From: Lentzea nigeriaca
GTDB taxonomy: Bacteria > Actinomycetota > Actinomycetes > Mycobacteriales > Pseudonocardiaceae
Reading direction: 5' to 3'
Length of the DNA stretch: 64,000 nucleotides
NCBI RefSeq assembly: GCF_016907955.1
Contig: NZ_JAFBCX010000021.1
Coordinates: 1-64,000 of the forward strand
The notes under the pieces were generated by a model, which saw nothing but the letters and a program-made list of their open reading frames with translations, ran no database searches and was not told the origin of the DNA. Position numbers and translations under genes: made by a program. This document shows, in pieces, positions 7,420 to 16,433 of the stretch; within the stretch, counting starts at the first letter, position 1, and every line of letters begins with the position of its first letter.

Positions 7420-9738
7420 CTACGGTTCCAGGGTGACCCGGACATCGCCCAGGCCGCGGGCGATCAGCAGCTCGCCGCCTCGCAGCGGTTGCCAGCCGTC
7501 CTGCCAGATCCTCTGCACACGTTGGGAGCACGGCACCTCGACCCGCACGGTCTCGCCCGCCGCGACGTCCGCGACCGCCCAGCCGATCAGCCGCACGGGT
7601 TCGTCATCAGGCCGCAGGTACACCTGGACGACCTCACGCCCGGCCCGTTCGCCGGTGTTGGTGAGCGACACCGACACCGTGTCGGTCACACCGTCCACAG
7701 TGGACCTCGCGGCCTCGCCGTACTCCCACGTCGTGTAGCCGAGTCCGTGGCCGAACCAGAACAACGGCTCGGACGCGCCGCGGTAGCCGATCGCCGTGCC
7801 TTCGTCGTAGGGCAAGGCGCCGTTGACCGGCACCGGGGTCGGCGCGTCGGCGTCCGCTCGTGGGAACGTGGTGACGAGCCGCCCGGCCGGTTCGATCTCG
7901 CCGAGCAACGCGGCCGCCACGGCGTCACCGGCCTCCTGCCCGGGCAACCCCGCCCACAGCACGGCGTCGACCTGCTCGAGCCACGGCATCAGCACGGGCG
8001 TCGCGGCGTTCACCACGACCACCGTGCGTTTCGCGGCCGCCGCCACCGCCGCGACCAGCGCGTCCTGCTCGCCGGGCAACGCCAGCGTGGTCTTGTCGAA
8101 ACCCTCGGTCTCCTGCTCCTCGGTCAGGCCGACGACGACCACAGCGACGTCCGCCTCGCGCGCGGCCCGCACCGCGGCGTCGATCGCGTCGGCGGCAGGG
8201 CGGCCGACCGGCTGGGTGATCAGGCCGACCAGCGCCGCGGCCTCGCGCACGCGAGCCGTGATCCGATCACCGGGCGACACCAGGACCTCGGTCGTCCAGA
8301 ACGGCGGCTTCAGCAGCGCTTCCTCGACCACGCCGTCCGCCCACGCCAGGCGCGTCGTGTGTCGCTCACCGGCGACCTCCAGTGTCCAGGCGCCGAACCC
8401 GCGCACGCCGACCAGCATCCGTCCCGGTTCGTCCAGCACGGCCTCGCCGGACACCTCGATCGACGCGGCACCCTGCGCCCATCCGCCGTACGCCGCGAGC
8501 TCGGCGATCTCCATCTCGCGTGACGCCAGCACCTCGCCGGACACGTCGAACGTCGTGGCACGGATGTCGCGCAGCACACCGGGACCGGGAGCGGCGTACC
8601 GCTGCCTGACCTCCACACCGTCCACAACGGACACACGATCGCCCCTCAACGAGACCAGGCCGTCGGCGATGCTGATGACGTGCGGCGGCCGCAGCCCGGC
8701 GGAGCCACCGCCCTGCGCGACCGTGTCGATCGCGTGCCGGCCGATCAGCGCGACCTTGGGTGCGTCGAGCGGCAGCACACCGTTGTTCGTCAACACTGTC
8801 ATGCCACCCGCGGCGAACCTGCGCAGCTGCTCACGCCTGGTCGCGCTGTCGGGCGCCGGAACGTCGGAGGGCCACTTGCGCTCGGTGCCGAACGCACCGG
8901 TGCGTTGGGCGAGAAGCAGCAGGCGGCGCAGGTGGTCGTCGATGGTCGACTCGGCGACCTCTCCCGCCTGCACAGCCGCGACCAGCTTGTCCTCCCACGG
9001 CCCGCCGGGGCCGGGCATCACCAGGTCGAGTCCGCCGTTGGCGCTCTGGGCGGTCGACGAGGTGGCGAACCAGTCGGACATGACCAGCCCGTCGAAGCCC
9101 CACTCGCCCTTCAGCACGCCCTGCACCAGCTCGGTGTGCTCGGTCGCCGGAACACCGTTGACCTTGTTGTAGGCAGCCATGATCGCCCACGGCGAGGCGT
9201 CCTCGACGACGATCTCGAACGGCAGCAGGTACACCTCGCGCAACGTCTTCGCGTCCAGCTCCGAGCTCGCCGTGCGCCGTTCGGTCTCGGACTCGTTGGC
9301 GACGTAGTGCTTCGGCGTCGCCGCGATGCCCTTGCCCTGCAGGCCCCGCACGTACGCGGCGGCGAGCGCGCCGGTCAGCAGCGGATCCTCGCTGTAGGCC
9401 TCGAACAGCCGCCCGCCGAGCGGCGTGCGGTGCAGGTTGATCGTCGGGCCGAGCACCACGTGCACGCGTTGCGCGGCCGCCTCGTCCGCGAGCACCTCGC
9501 CGACCTCGCGGGCCAGCGCGGTGTCCCAGTGCTGGGCGAGCAACGTGGCGTTGGGCAGCAGGCAGGCGATCGTCCCGCCCCGCAGCTCGGCACCGCGGAC
9601 ACCGGTCGGGCCGTCGGACAGCTTCAGCGGTGCGAGCCCGATCTCCGGCTCCGGCCAGAGGGCGAAGAGCGCGGAACCGGTCAGCAGCCGCACCTTCCGC
9701 GGAAGGTCCAGACTCGCGATCGCCTTCTCGATGTCCAT
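7420..9738 (-). CDS. glycoside hydrolase family 3 (beta-glucosidase-like)
   Basis: A 772-residue GH3 enzyme. The N-terminal TIM barrel contains GLAPLKLSDGPTGVRG, TPKHYVANESETERR and GFDGLVMSDWFATSS, with Asp222 of SDW as the expected nucleophile. The alpha/beta sandwich follows (VAVVVVGLTEEQETEGFDKT), with PYDEGTAIGYR after it and a C-terminal fibronectin-III-like domain (GREVVQVYLRPD). A region of about 130 residues between the two catalytic domains resembles a PA14-like insert. There is no signal peptide, so it probably acts on imported oligosaccharides in the cytoplasm. Substrate class (gluco-, xylo- or arabino-) cannot be told. ATG 9738 starts the conserved region; a TTG 36 bases upstream is possible but poorly supported. 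Confidence 0.9.
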   Translation of the reverse strand: MDIEKAIASLDLPRKVRLLTGSALFALWPEPEIGLAPLKLSDGPTGVRGAELRGGTIACLLPNATLLAQHWDTALAREVGEVLADEAAAQRVHVVLGPTINLHRTPLGGRLFEAYSEDPLLTGALAAAYVRGLQGKGIAATPKHYVANESETERRTASSELDAKTLREVYLLPFEIVVEDASPWAIMAAYNKVNGVPATEHTELVQGVLKGEWGFDGLVMSDWFATSSTAQSANGGLDLVMPGPGGPWEDKLVAAVQAGEVAESTIDDHLRRLLLLAQRTGAFGTERKWPSDVPAPDSATRREQLRRFAAGGMTVLTNNGVLPLDAPKVALIGRHAIDTVAQGGGSAGLRPPHVISIADGLVSLRGDRVSVVDGVEVRQRYAAPGPGVLRDIRATTFDVSGEVLASREMEIAELAAYGGWAQGAASIEVSGEAVLDEPGRMLVGVRGFGAWTLEVAGERHTTRLAWADGVVEEALLKPPFWTTEVLVSPGDRITARVREAAALVGLITQPVGRPAADAIDAAVRAAREADVAVVVVGLTEEQETEGFDKTTLALPGEQDALVAAVAAAAKRTVVVVNAATPVLMPWLEQVDAVLWAGLPGQEAGDAVAAALLGEIEPAGRLVTTFPRADADAPTPVPVNGALPYDEGTAIGYRGASEPLFWFGHGLGYTTWEYGEAARSTVDGVTDTVSVSLTNTGERAGREVVQVYLRPDDEPVRLIGWAVADVAAGETVRVEVPCSQRVQRIWQDGWQPLRGGELLIARGLGDVRVTLEP

Positions 9739-9856
9739 GTGGTCGAGCGCACCAGATCGGGCGCCTGCGGTCAACGCGCCCAGGCCCGGAGAAAGGTGCC
9801 GGTTGATGTCGAGTTGGTGGTACTCGTAGACGCCATCAGAGCCGACGGCGACGTCG

Positions 9857-10228
9857 TCAGGCCTGATGCGGGAACATCGCGAACGACAGGTCGTCCGTGA
9901 GCGGCGTGGACACGTGACCTTCGCCCTCGGTGTCCTCGAAGGACAGCAGTGCGCCCGGCCCGAACTCGCGGCGTTCCCCGTTCGACACCGTGACGGTCGC
10001 CCTGCCGGTCAGCACCACGAGCCACTGCTTGCGCGGCGCGACGTGCGGCTCCCACTCGGGCGTGCCGCCCGACGGCTGCTCCACGACGAGCATTGAGGAC
10101 GCGGGAAACGGCCCCGACACGAGCAGCGGCGGCACACCCTCGACCGTGACCGTCGGCGTGCCTGCCACCTCGACGTCCTCGAAGGCCGATTTGCCGTTCT
10201 CGTCGGCGAAAATCCTGACGTAACGCAT
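9857..10228 (-). CDS. cupin-fold protein
   Basis: A 123-residue single-domain protein whose middle fits a small beta-barrel of the cupin type: WEPHVAPRKQWLVVLTGRATVTVSNGERREFGPGALLSFEDTEG is the pattern of the two cupin motifs, with a His and a Glu available but the usual HxH pair reduced. The metal site may therefore be incomplete. ATG 10228 lies nine bases after the stop of the XpaC-like gene, so it is probably the last gene of that minus-strand operon. No ribosome site is visible before it, suggesting translational coupling. Ligand and role are unknown. Confidence 0.7.
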   Translation of the reverse strand: MRYVRIFADENGKSAFEDVEVAGTPTVTVEGVPPLLVSGPFPASSMLVVEQPSGGTPEWEPHVAPRKQWLVVLTGRATVTVSNGERREFGPGALLSFEDTEGEGHVSTPLTDDLSFAMFPHQA

Positions 10229-10237
10229 GATCGGAGG

Positions 10238-10822
10238 CTACTCGCGATCTTCGAGGTACCGGGTGTGATCGGCCTGGCGTTGCGCGTCGGCCGCGTGGAA
10301 CCGTTCCGCCACCCGGACGGCGTCGGCCCGCAGCAAGTCCAGCTGCCGCACCAGTTCCGCACCCGAACCGCGAGCGGCGGCGTACCACCACGGGAGGTTC
10401 AGGTAGGTCTGGATCGACAGCGGCAGGTCGGTGCCGACGAGCCGGGTGACGGCGTGCAGGGCGTCCGGGTCGGCGCGGAGCTCGCGCGGACGGTCGAGCA
10501 TGCCGCGCAGGACCTCGGCGATCTCCGCCAGCTTCGGCGCCACCTCGCCGGGGACGCGGCCACCGAAGCCGCGCACCCGGTGCACCAGCGTGTCCAGCTC
10601 GGTGCGCAGCCGGCCTGCTTCCTCCTCCGGATCGGTCACCAGGATGATCCGGTCGGACGGCGCGGCGAGCGCGCCCACCCCGTACAGGCCGGTCACGACG
10701 AGGATCCAGTAGGAGCCTGCCACTCCGGCGAAGTGCAGGCCGAGGCCGATCAGGCCGCCGGCGCAGCCCGCGAGGTTCTTCCAGGACGCCAGGTAGCGCA
10801 GCACCGGGTTACTGGTAGCCAC
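10238..10822 (-). CDS. XpaC-like membrane protein
   Basis: A 194-residue protein with two N-terminal hydrophobic stretches (about 14-52, GCAGGLIGLGLHF and YWILVVTGLYGVGAL) and a mainly helical cytoplasmic part with periodic Leu/Arg, ending in a charged coil (AERFHAADAQRQADHTRYLE). The layout and the position beside a TelA gene resemble XpaC, named for 5-bromo-4-chloroindolyl phosphate hydrolysis in bacilli, whose true role is unclear. GTG 10822 is preceded by AAGGAGAT at ideal spacing and overlaps the end of the VWA gene by 14 bases, so the two are coupled. The family name is less certain than the architecture. Confidence 0.6.
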   Translation of the reverse strand: MATSNPVLRYLASWKNLAGCAGGLIGLGLHFAGVAGSYWILVVTGLYGVGALAAPSDRIILVTDPEEEAGRLRTELDTLVHRVRGFGGRVPGEVAPKLAEIAEVLRGMLDRPRELRADPDALHAVTRLVGTDLPLSIQTYLNLPWWYAAARGSGAELVRQLDLLRADAVRVAERFHAADAQRQADHTRYLEDRE

Positions 10823-12416
10823 GGATCTCCTTGAACGCCGCGGAGAGCGAGCGGCTGCGGGCGTCGAACACCTTGCCACCGCTGATCTTCGCCAGCCGGT
10901 CCATCTCGGCGGTGGCGCTCTCGCCGAACAGCACGGGGAAGATCGGGATGTCCTTCAGGTTCTGCTGCAGGTTTCGGTGGAACTGCTCGAAGTCGTCGAT
11001 GCCCTCGTTGCCGGTGTTCTCGCCGTCGGTCATCAGCACGATCGACGTGAACCTGTCGGGATCGGCGTTGATCTGCTCGCGCAGCACGTCGTAACCGTCG
11101 CGCAGACTGCTGTAGATGGCCGTGCCACCAGCCGCGTCGAGCGCGGTGGCGGTGCCGCGGATCTGGTCGAGGACCGGGCGCGGGCTGTCGGCGGGCACCT
11201 CGTACTTCAGCGGCGGGCGCGCGGTGCTGTTGAACGGCAGCAACGTCACCTGCTCGCGGCCGTGGAACCGGTTGAACTTCCCGGCGAGCGAGGAGTCGGC
11301 GCCGGTCAGCCCGACCAGTGCCTGCCGGAGGCCGTCGATGCGGTCGCCCTGCATCGAGCCGGACGTGTCGAGCACGTAGAGCGTGCGGGACGGGCGGCGC
11401 AGCTGGTCGAAGTACGTGGTGATCAGACCGTCCACAGCGGACTGACTGCCGGGGAACGGGAGTTCGACGAGGTCCTTCACCGCGAACTTCACGTCCGGCT
11501 GCACCTGCGGGACGGCGGGGCGGCGGTGCGTGGAGTCCATGATCCTGCGCTGGACGTCGGCGCCGCGCAGGTGCTCGGAGAGCTTTCGGTGGGCCTCGCG
11601 GGCTTCTGAGCTCGCGGAGGTGAGCAGCGTGAGCGGGTAGTCCGCGGTCACGACGCCGTCGTTCGGGTAGATCAGCGTCAACGGTTCGGGCAGCGTCGCG
11701 TTGAGGGACAACAACACCGACTCGTAGTTGATCAGACCGTCCACTCCGGCTCCAGGCTCGTTCGCGCGCCGGGCGTAGGCCTCGGACAGCCAGCCGGACG
11801 AGCCCGCGGACAGCGTCTGGGCGGAGAAGAACTGCTTGAGCTGCGGGGCGACGGCGTTGACACGTGCCGCGTCGAGGGCCGAGCCCGACCCCGACAACGC
11901 GGCCGCGACCCCGACCAGCGCGGAGAAGCCGGAGTTGGAGGCGGACGGGTCGGTCATGCCGTAGGTGAACTTCCGCGCGCCCGCGGCCTGTGCGATCTCG
12001 GCCCAGCCGACGCGCCGGCCCTCCCAGCCCAGTTCGCGCACCTTCGCGGCGGGCAGGCCCAGCACGACGGGCGAAGACATGATCTTGGCAGGCGTGCCGA
12101 GGCGCTTCTGGGCGTCGGGGACCAGTTCGAGGTAGCGGTTGGAGGAGAACCAGACGGCGTCGAAGCCCTGGTCGGCAGTGCCGTTCGCGACCTTGTCCGC
12201 GCCCTCGATCGTGCCGGAGAAGCTGAACTTCACGGTGACGCCGGTGGCTTTGGCCGCCTCGTCGAGGACGGGCTGGAGGTCGGCGAGCTCGCTGCCGGCG
12301 AGGACTCGGAGCACGCCGGGAGTGGGGTCGCCGACCGGTCTGGACGGGTCGGCTTCGTCGGAACATCCCGCCAGCAGCGCCAGAACGGCGACCGCGGGGA
12401 CGAGGCGGCGGTTCAT
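10809..12416 (-). CDS. lipoprotein with solute-binding and von Willebrand A domains
   Basis: A 535-residue lipoprotein: signal MNRRLVPAVAVLALLAGC with the lipobox cysteine at 18. Residues about 35-320 look like a periplasmic-binding-protein fold of the phosphate/molybdate class (GVLRVLAGSELADLQPVLDE, then SSPVVLGL). Residues about 340-535 are a VWA domain with an intact metal site: DTSGSMQ near 350, a threonine in AAGGTAIYSSL and MTDGENTG. The start overlaps the TelA gene stop (ATGA). Such fusions are a Pseudonocardiales/Streptomyces speciality. The protein probably sits on the outer face of the membrane and binds a ligand, with the VWA part contacting a partner. No permease is encoded nearby, so transport is unlikely. 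Confidence 0.8.
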   Translation of the reverse strand: MNRRLVPAVAVLALLAGCSDEADPSRPVGDPTPGVLRVLAGSELADLQPVLDEAAKATGVTVKFSFSGTIEGADKVANGTADQGFDAVWFSSNRYLELVPDAQKRLGTPAKIMSSPVVLGLPAAKVRELGWEGRRVGWAEIAQAAGARKFTYGMTDPSASNSGFSALVGVAAALSGSGSALDAARVNAVAPQLKQFFSAQTLSAGSSGWLSEAYARRANEPGAGVDGLINYESVLLSLNATLPEPLTLIYPNDGVVTADYPLTLLTSASSEAREAHRKLSEHLRGADVQRRIMDSTHRRPAVPQVQPDVKFAVKDLVELPFPGSQSAVDGLITTYFDQLRRPSRTLYVLDTSGSMQGDRIDGLRQALVGLTGADSSLAGKFNRFHGREQVTLLPFNSTARPPLKYEVPADSPRPVLDQIRGTATALDAAGGTAIYSSLRDGYDVLREQINADPDRFTSIVLMTDGENTGNEGIDDFEQFHRNLQQNLKDIPIFPVLFGESATAEMDRLAKISGGKVFDARSRSLSAAFKEIRGYQ

Positions 12417-13549
12417 GGTTGCTCCTCAGCGCCGCGCACGCGGCTCAGGTGGTCGTGGGCGCGGCGGATCTCGGCGTCGAGCGCGGACACCGTGCTGGAC
12501 ATCGAGTCGGTCGCGCGGGCCTTGAACGTGTCGATCGCGTCGATCGCGGCGTAGATCTGGTCGAACGAGGTCCGCACCGCCTCGATGCCGACGGCAGGCG
12601 TCGCCGCGATGCGCTGGATGTCCTGGCCTTGCAACGACATCAGGTTCGCGTTCGAGCGCAGGATCGAGTCGGTGAGCCCGCGCACGGCGTCGACCTGGTC
12701 GATCACCTCGCGCTGCCCGGCCAGCGCCGCCGCCACCGCGACGCCGATCCGCAACGCCGTCACTGTCGTGCTGACCGCGCGTTCGATTCCCTTGATCAGC
12801 TCGTCGTTGTTGCGCCGCACCACATCGAGCGCCAGGTAGCCCTGCGCGCACACGGCGAGCTGGGTCAGCAGGTCCTGATGCCGTTGCCGCAACCCGAACA
12901 GCACGTCGGCGCGCAACGCCTGAGCGCGGGCGGGATCGGACAGGTCGAAGATCGCCACCTGCCGTTCTACCGCCTCGTCCATCTCGGCTGCGAGCGCGGC
13001 GTCCTGCGACAGCTTGGTCATCAGGTCCCACAACCGCTGCCGTTCGCCCTTGATGGCCGCGTTGTCCCGTTTCAGCGCGTCCTGACCGGACCGCAGCTTC
13101 AGCACGATGCGGTTGACGGGTTCGTCGGCCGCGCGCAGCCGGGCCAGCAGGCCGCGAGCCGAGTTGCCGCCGGGAATGAAGCCGAGGATCTTGCGACCGG
13201 TCAGCTTGGTCAGGTCCTGTGGATCCAGTTCTCGCACCGAACGCCGCAACTCGGCCAGGCTGACCGACACCTGCGCGGACGACGGCGACGAGACCGACGC
13301 GAGCGTGCGGTCCAGCAACCGGCCCGCGATCTGGGCCGCCACCCGCATCTCCGCCTCACCGAGCACCAGCGCGTCGTCGACGATCCGGCCGAAGTCGGGC
13401 GACTGCGGGTCGACGGCGGCGAGCGCGGAGACGAACGCGGAGGCTTTCTCGGAGAGCGCGGCCTTGTCGGTGATCGGGATCAGCCCGGCAACGCGGTCCA
13501 CCGGCACCGGCTCGACGGGTTCGGGTGGCGTCAGCACGAAGTCGGCCAT
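12413..13549 (-). CDS. TelA-family (toxic anion resistance) protein
   Basis: A 378-residue soluble, almost wholly helical protein with the TelA/KlaA family pattern: GRKILGFIPGGNSARGLLAR near 140-165, heptad-like central helices, LRQRHQDLLTQLAVCAQGYLALDVVRRNN near 225-255, and a C-terminal VSALDAEIRRAHDHL coil. Named for tellurite resistance, the family is better seen as part of stress and envelope-protection systems linked to Ter and VWA proteins. ATG 13549 starts one base after the upstream gene's stop, and its own stop overlaps the VWA gene start. The operon context with two extracellular ligand-binding proteins suggests a signal-sensing or envelope-stress role. Confidence 0.85.
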   Translation of the reverse strand: MADFVLTPPEPVEPVPVDRVAGLIPITDKAALSEKASAFVSALAAVDPQSPDFGRIVDDALVLGEAEMRVAAQIAGRLLDRTLASVSSPSSAQVSVSLAELRRSVRELDPQDLTKLTGRKILGFIPGGNSARGLLARLRAADEPVNRIVLKLRSGQDALKRDNAAIKGERQRLWDLMTKLSQDAALAAEMDEAVERQVAIFDLSDPARAQALRADVLFGLRQRHQDLLTQLAVCAQGYLALDVVRRNNDELIKGIERAVSTTVTALRIGVAVAAALAGQREVIDQVDAVRGLTDSILRSNANLMSLQGQDIQRIAATPAVGIEAVRTSFDQIYAAIDAIDTFKARATDSMSSTVSALDAEIRRAHDHLSRVRGAEEQP

Positions 13550-13550
13550 G

Positions 13551-14624
13551 TCAGTACTGCTTCGCGATCGCTTCGAGCATCCGCTCCAGCGTCTCGTGGG
13601 CTGGCGGCTCGACGACGTCCACGATCGTCTGCGGCACCGTCAGGTTCTTCTCCTTCACGATGTCGTTGAAGTGCCGGGGATCGGCCGTGCGGAAGCCGAA
13701 CGTGGCCGCGAGCCTCGCCAGTTCGGCGTCGTTCGACAGCAACTGCCCGACGCGGTCTCCCGGCTCGCGCAAAGGCACCAGCGTGTGCTTGGACAGCACG
13801 GTCGGCGCCGGGTAGAGCAGCTTCATGTCCGGCCTGATCGTCGAGTCGCCCCGCACGACCCTGTCGACGAACTGCGCCTCGTACGCCAGCACCAGCGGCG
13901 TCTTGCCCATCCCTGCGGACAGGTAGTCCTCGAACGGCCCCTCGCTGCTGCTCTGCGTGTAACCCTGGTCCAGGAACAACTTCGACACGGCCGGCAGCAC
14001 CTTCGCCTCGGCCTCCTGCGACGACACCACTCCGCCGTTCGCGACGAACGACGTGATCGCCAGGTACATCGCCGCAGAGTTCGAGTCGCGCGGATCCGTC
14101 GTCGTCACCAGCAGGTTCTTGCGCGCGGGATACGCGGTGTTGCCCGGCAGCTGATCCCAGCGGGTGCCCCTGGCGGCGAGGTCGAGGTACGCCTGCACGT
14201 CGAACGTCCGGTAGCCGGGGCCGGACTTGATCACGCCGGCCCTCGTCAGCAGGTCGGCGATCGGGTCGAACGTCGCGATCACCATCGGCGACGAGAACGG
14301 CGCGTACGTCCGCGCGGCCTTGCGATCGCGCTGGATCTTCTCGGCCGCGGGCGCCGACGAGGGGAACGCGAAGTCGTACGAGTTCAGGTCGGTCGCCGTC
14401 GCGATCTGCCGCGACCCGGCCGGATCCACCTCGACCTTCAGCCCGTGCTTCGCGAACACGTCCTTGACGCGCTGGTCGGCGAAGAAGGCGAGCTTCTCCG
14501 AGCCGATGACGCCGCGCACCGTTTGGAGGCGAGCCGGTTCGTCACCGCCCTGGCCGAGGACGATCGCGATGACCACGCCCGCCAGCAGCACTACCGCCAA
14601 ACCGATTCCGAGCGTTCTCTTCAC
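13551..14624 (-). CDS. membrane-anchored extracellular solute-binding protein
   Basis: The first gene of the TelA operon, 357 residues. GTG 14624 gives VKRTLGIGL followed by a hydrophobic anchor (about 5-23, GLAVVLLAGVVIAIVLGQ) with no lipobox or clear cleavage site. The rest follows a periplasmic binding protein pattern: VIGSEKLAFFADQRVKDVF, YDFAFPSSAPAAEKI, FSSPMVIATFDP and PLVLAYEAQFVDRV. It is related in style to the binding domain of the VWA lipoprotein two genes downstream, so the two may be paralogues. Starting further upstream would add an Arg/Pro-rich tract without protein character. The ligand is unknown, and no ABC permease is present in the operon. Confidence 0.7.
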   Translation of the reverse strand: MKRTLGIGLAVVLLAGVVIAIVLGQGGDEPARLQTVRGVIGSEKLAFFADQRVKDVFAKHGLKVEVDPAGSRQIATATDLNSYDFAFPSSAPAAEKIQRDRKAARTYAPFSSPMVIATFDPIADLLTRAGVIKSGPGYRTFDVQAYLDLAARGTRWDQLPGNTAYPARKNLLVTTTDPRDSNSAAMYLAITSFVANGGVVSSQEAEAKVLPAVSKLFLDQGYTQSSSEGPFEDYLSAGMGKTPLVLAYEAQFVDRVVRGDSTIRPDMKLLYPAPTVLSKHTLVPLREPGDRVGQLLSNDAELARLAATFGFRTADPRHFNDIVKEKNLTVPQTIVDVVEPPAHETLERMLEAIAKQY

Positions 14625-14748
14625 GACACTTCGACGCGGTGGCGGCGCCCGCGGTCGCAGCCGCGAGATGAACTCTCGATGAACGGGCCGATGAGTTCCC
14701 GACGCCACCCGAGTCGGTACAGATGACCCACGAACAGGAGGTTCAGCC
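14625..14748. promoter_or_regulatory. divergent promoter region of the TelA operon and YCII gene
   Basis: This 124-base gap separates the diverging starts at 14624 and 14749 and must hold both promoters. AGGAGG at about 14736-14741 is the ribosome site of the YCII gene. No clear palindromic operator was found. Confidence 0.45.
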
Positions 14749-15081
14749 ATGAGGTTCGTGACGATCGGCTATGGAGACCGCGAGGGGTACGACCGAACGG
14801 ACGAGGCCGTCCGCGACGAGGCACACGCGCACGACGAACGGTTGCGCGCGGCGGGAGCGGAGATGGGGATCGCCGGGAAACCAGTGCAGGTCCGCAATCC
14901 CGGCAACACCGGGACGATCGTGGACGACGGGCCTTTCCTGCAGTCGGCTCTGCCGGTCGCGGGCTTCGCGATCATCGAGGCCGAGTCGCTGGACGAGGCC
15001 GTCAAGCTCGTGTCGAACACTCCGTGCGCGGTCGGCTACGGAGTGGTGGAGGTGTGGCCGTTGCAGTCAGCCCAGGGGTGA
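14749..15081 (+). CDS. YCII-related domain protein
   Basis: A 110-residue YCII-fold protein (ferredoxin-like, dimeric alpha+beta barrel). It opens MRFVTIGYGDREGYDRT, has the AHDERLRAAGAEMGIAGKP helix-turn, then LPVAGFAIIEAESLDEAVKLV and ends in a short VVEVWPL strand, all typical of the family. Members are often described as possible small-molecule or muconolactone-isomerase-like enzymes, or found with ECF sigma factors; no sigma gene is adjacent here. ATG 14749 has a strong AGGAGG eight bases before it. The 3' end overlaps the converging VOC gene by 15 bases. Confidence 0.88.
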   Translation: MRFVTIGYGDREGYDRTDEAVRDEAHAHDERLRAAGAEMGIAGKPVQVRNPGNTGTIVDDGPFLQSALPVAGFAIIEAESLDEAVKLVSNTPCAVGYGVVEVWPLQSAQG

Positions 15082-15450
15082 CCGGTCACCCACGGACCAC
15101 TTGTGCCCGAACGGATCCGTGAACCCGCCCTGCCGGTGCGTCCCCCACGGCATCTGGTGCTCCACGACCGCCGATCCCACGGCTCCCGCGGCGACGGCAC
15201 GCGCCACCAACTCGTCGGGGTCGTCGCAGAACACCTCGACGCGGACATGCGTCACGCCGGCCGGGCTGTCCTCCGCGGGGTTGGCGGGGTTGACCTGGTG
15301 GACGAGGAAAGGCGCGCCACCGATCGACAGAGCGGCGACGCCGCCGAGGTTCCACAGCTCCGTGGCGCCGAGCGCGGCCTGGTACCAGGCGACCGCCGCA
15401 TCGGCGTCCGGAACGATCAGCATCACCGAGATGACCGCGGGCTCGGACAT
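15067..15450 (-). CDS. VOC (glyoxalase/PhnB-like) family protein
   Basis: A 127-residue vicinal-oxygen-chelate protein of the PhnB-like branch: two beta-alpha-beta-beta-beta units, with VISVMLIVPDADAAVAWYQAALGATELW at the start, GGAPFLVHQVNP in the middle and GGFTDPFGHKWSVGDR at the end. It may bind a metal through His/Glu residues spread over both halves, but the substrate is not predictable. ATG 15450 begins the conserved fold; the frame extends further upstream only as an unlikely Arg-rich leader. It stands alone between the YCII gene and the siderophore esterase gene. Confidence 0.87.
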   Translation of the reverse strand: MSEPAVISVMLIVPDADAAVAWYQAALGATELWNLGGVAALSIGGAPFLVHQVNPANPAEDSPAGVTHVRVEVFCDDPDELVARAVAAGAVGSAVVEHQMPWGTHRQGGFTDPFGHKWSVGDRSPLG

Positions 15451-15473
15451 GTCGCCCAGCCTGCCTGATCCGG

Positions 15474-16433
15474 TCACGGCTCGCTGAGCAACCAGGCCAC
15501 GTCGCGGACCAGTGCGTGCCGCCACCCGACGCGGTCGTGCCCGGCGGGGGACCGGTTCACCCGCACGGTCGCGCCCGCGGCCGACGTCAGCTCCTCGACG
15601 GCGACGCAGTGCCGGTGCATCTTCGGTTCGTGCTCGCCGACGTCGAACGCGACGCGCAGACCGGACAGATCGGCACCCGAGAGGCGTGCGGCGGTGTCAC
15701 CGCCTGCCGGGCCGTCGAGCGAGATCCCGTGGCCCGGCAGGTCGCGTGACCACCAGAACGAGCCGGACTGGCACGCCACCCGCGACACCAGGTCCGGGAA
15801 GTCCACCGCCGCCCGGAACGCGCTCAGCCCGCCGAGGCTCTGGCCCGCGACCACGAACTTCGCGAGGTCGACCGTCACTCCGTTGGACGCGAGCAACGGC
15901 AGCAGCTCGTCCCGGATCGCCTGCCACAACGAGGGATCGCTGTACTCGGCTTCGCGATCACGTGGCGTGGGCAGGAAAACCAGGGTGGCGGGCGGCATTT
16001 CGCCGTTCTTCACCGCCGACTCGAACGCCGTCACGGCCGGGTGCACGTACATCCAGTCGTCGCCGTCGAGCAGCAGCACGACGGGTTCGCCGCCTTGGTA
16101 CACGCGAATGGTTTTGCGCCCCAGCGTGCCGTTCCAGCGGATTCGCAGCGGAGGCACGTCCAGTACCTCGTCCGGCCCGACGACCGGCCAGTGCGGCTGC
16201 GGTTCCAGGTCCGGCGTCGAGAAGATCGACCGGTTCGGGCCAGCGCCCGCCGGGTTGAGCGGGTCGGCGTGTTCCACGCCTTCGCTGAGAAAGTGGTACG
16301 TCACACGCAGCCGGGGCGGCATCTCGACTTCGGCGAACCAGACACCGTCGTCCCGGCGCTGCAGCTCGACCGGCTCCAGCACGCTTTCGAACCGCAGCGT
16401 CGCCGGGCCGCCACGCCACTCGAACAACGTCAT
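15474..16433 (-). CDS. cchJ: ferric-siderophore esterase (CchJ/Fes-like)
   Basis: A 319-residue alpha/beta-hydrolase of the enterochelin-esterase class. The N-terminal 110 residues form an immunoglobulin-like beta domain (VTYHFLSEGVEHADPLNP); the catalytic domain carries the nucleophile elbow VVAGQSLGGLSA with Ser199, then an Asp candidate in AFDVGEHEPKMH and a late His in SPAGHDR. No signal peptide, so it would act in the cytoplasm, probably opening the imported ferric siderophore to release iron. Its ATG overlaps the preceding ABC exporter stop (ATGA), so it is the last gene of the siderophore operon. The symbol is given by domain and by the match in gene order to the coelichelin cluster. 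Confidence 0.85.
   Translation of the reverse strand: MTLFEWRGGPATLRFESVLEPVELQRRDDGVWFAEVEMPPRLRVTYHFLSEGVEHADPLNPAGAGPNRSIFSTPDLEPQPHWPVVGPDEVLDVPPLRIRWNGTLGRKTIRVYQGGEPVVLLLDGDDWMYVHPAVTAFESAVKNGEMPPATLVFLPTPRDREAEYSDPSLWQAIRDELLPLLASNGVTVDLAKFVVAGQSLGGLSAFRAAVDFPDLVSRVACQSGSFWWSRDLPGHGISLDGPAGGDTAARLSGADLSGLRVAFDVGEHEPKMHRHCVAVEELTSAAGATVRVNRSPAGHDRVGWRHALVRDVAWLLSEP

Noticed and set aside
10809-14624. Reading the TelA operon as an ABC importer
   Set aside because: Two binding proteins are present, but no permease or ATPase gene lies in or beside the operon.
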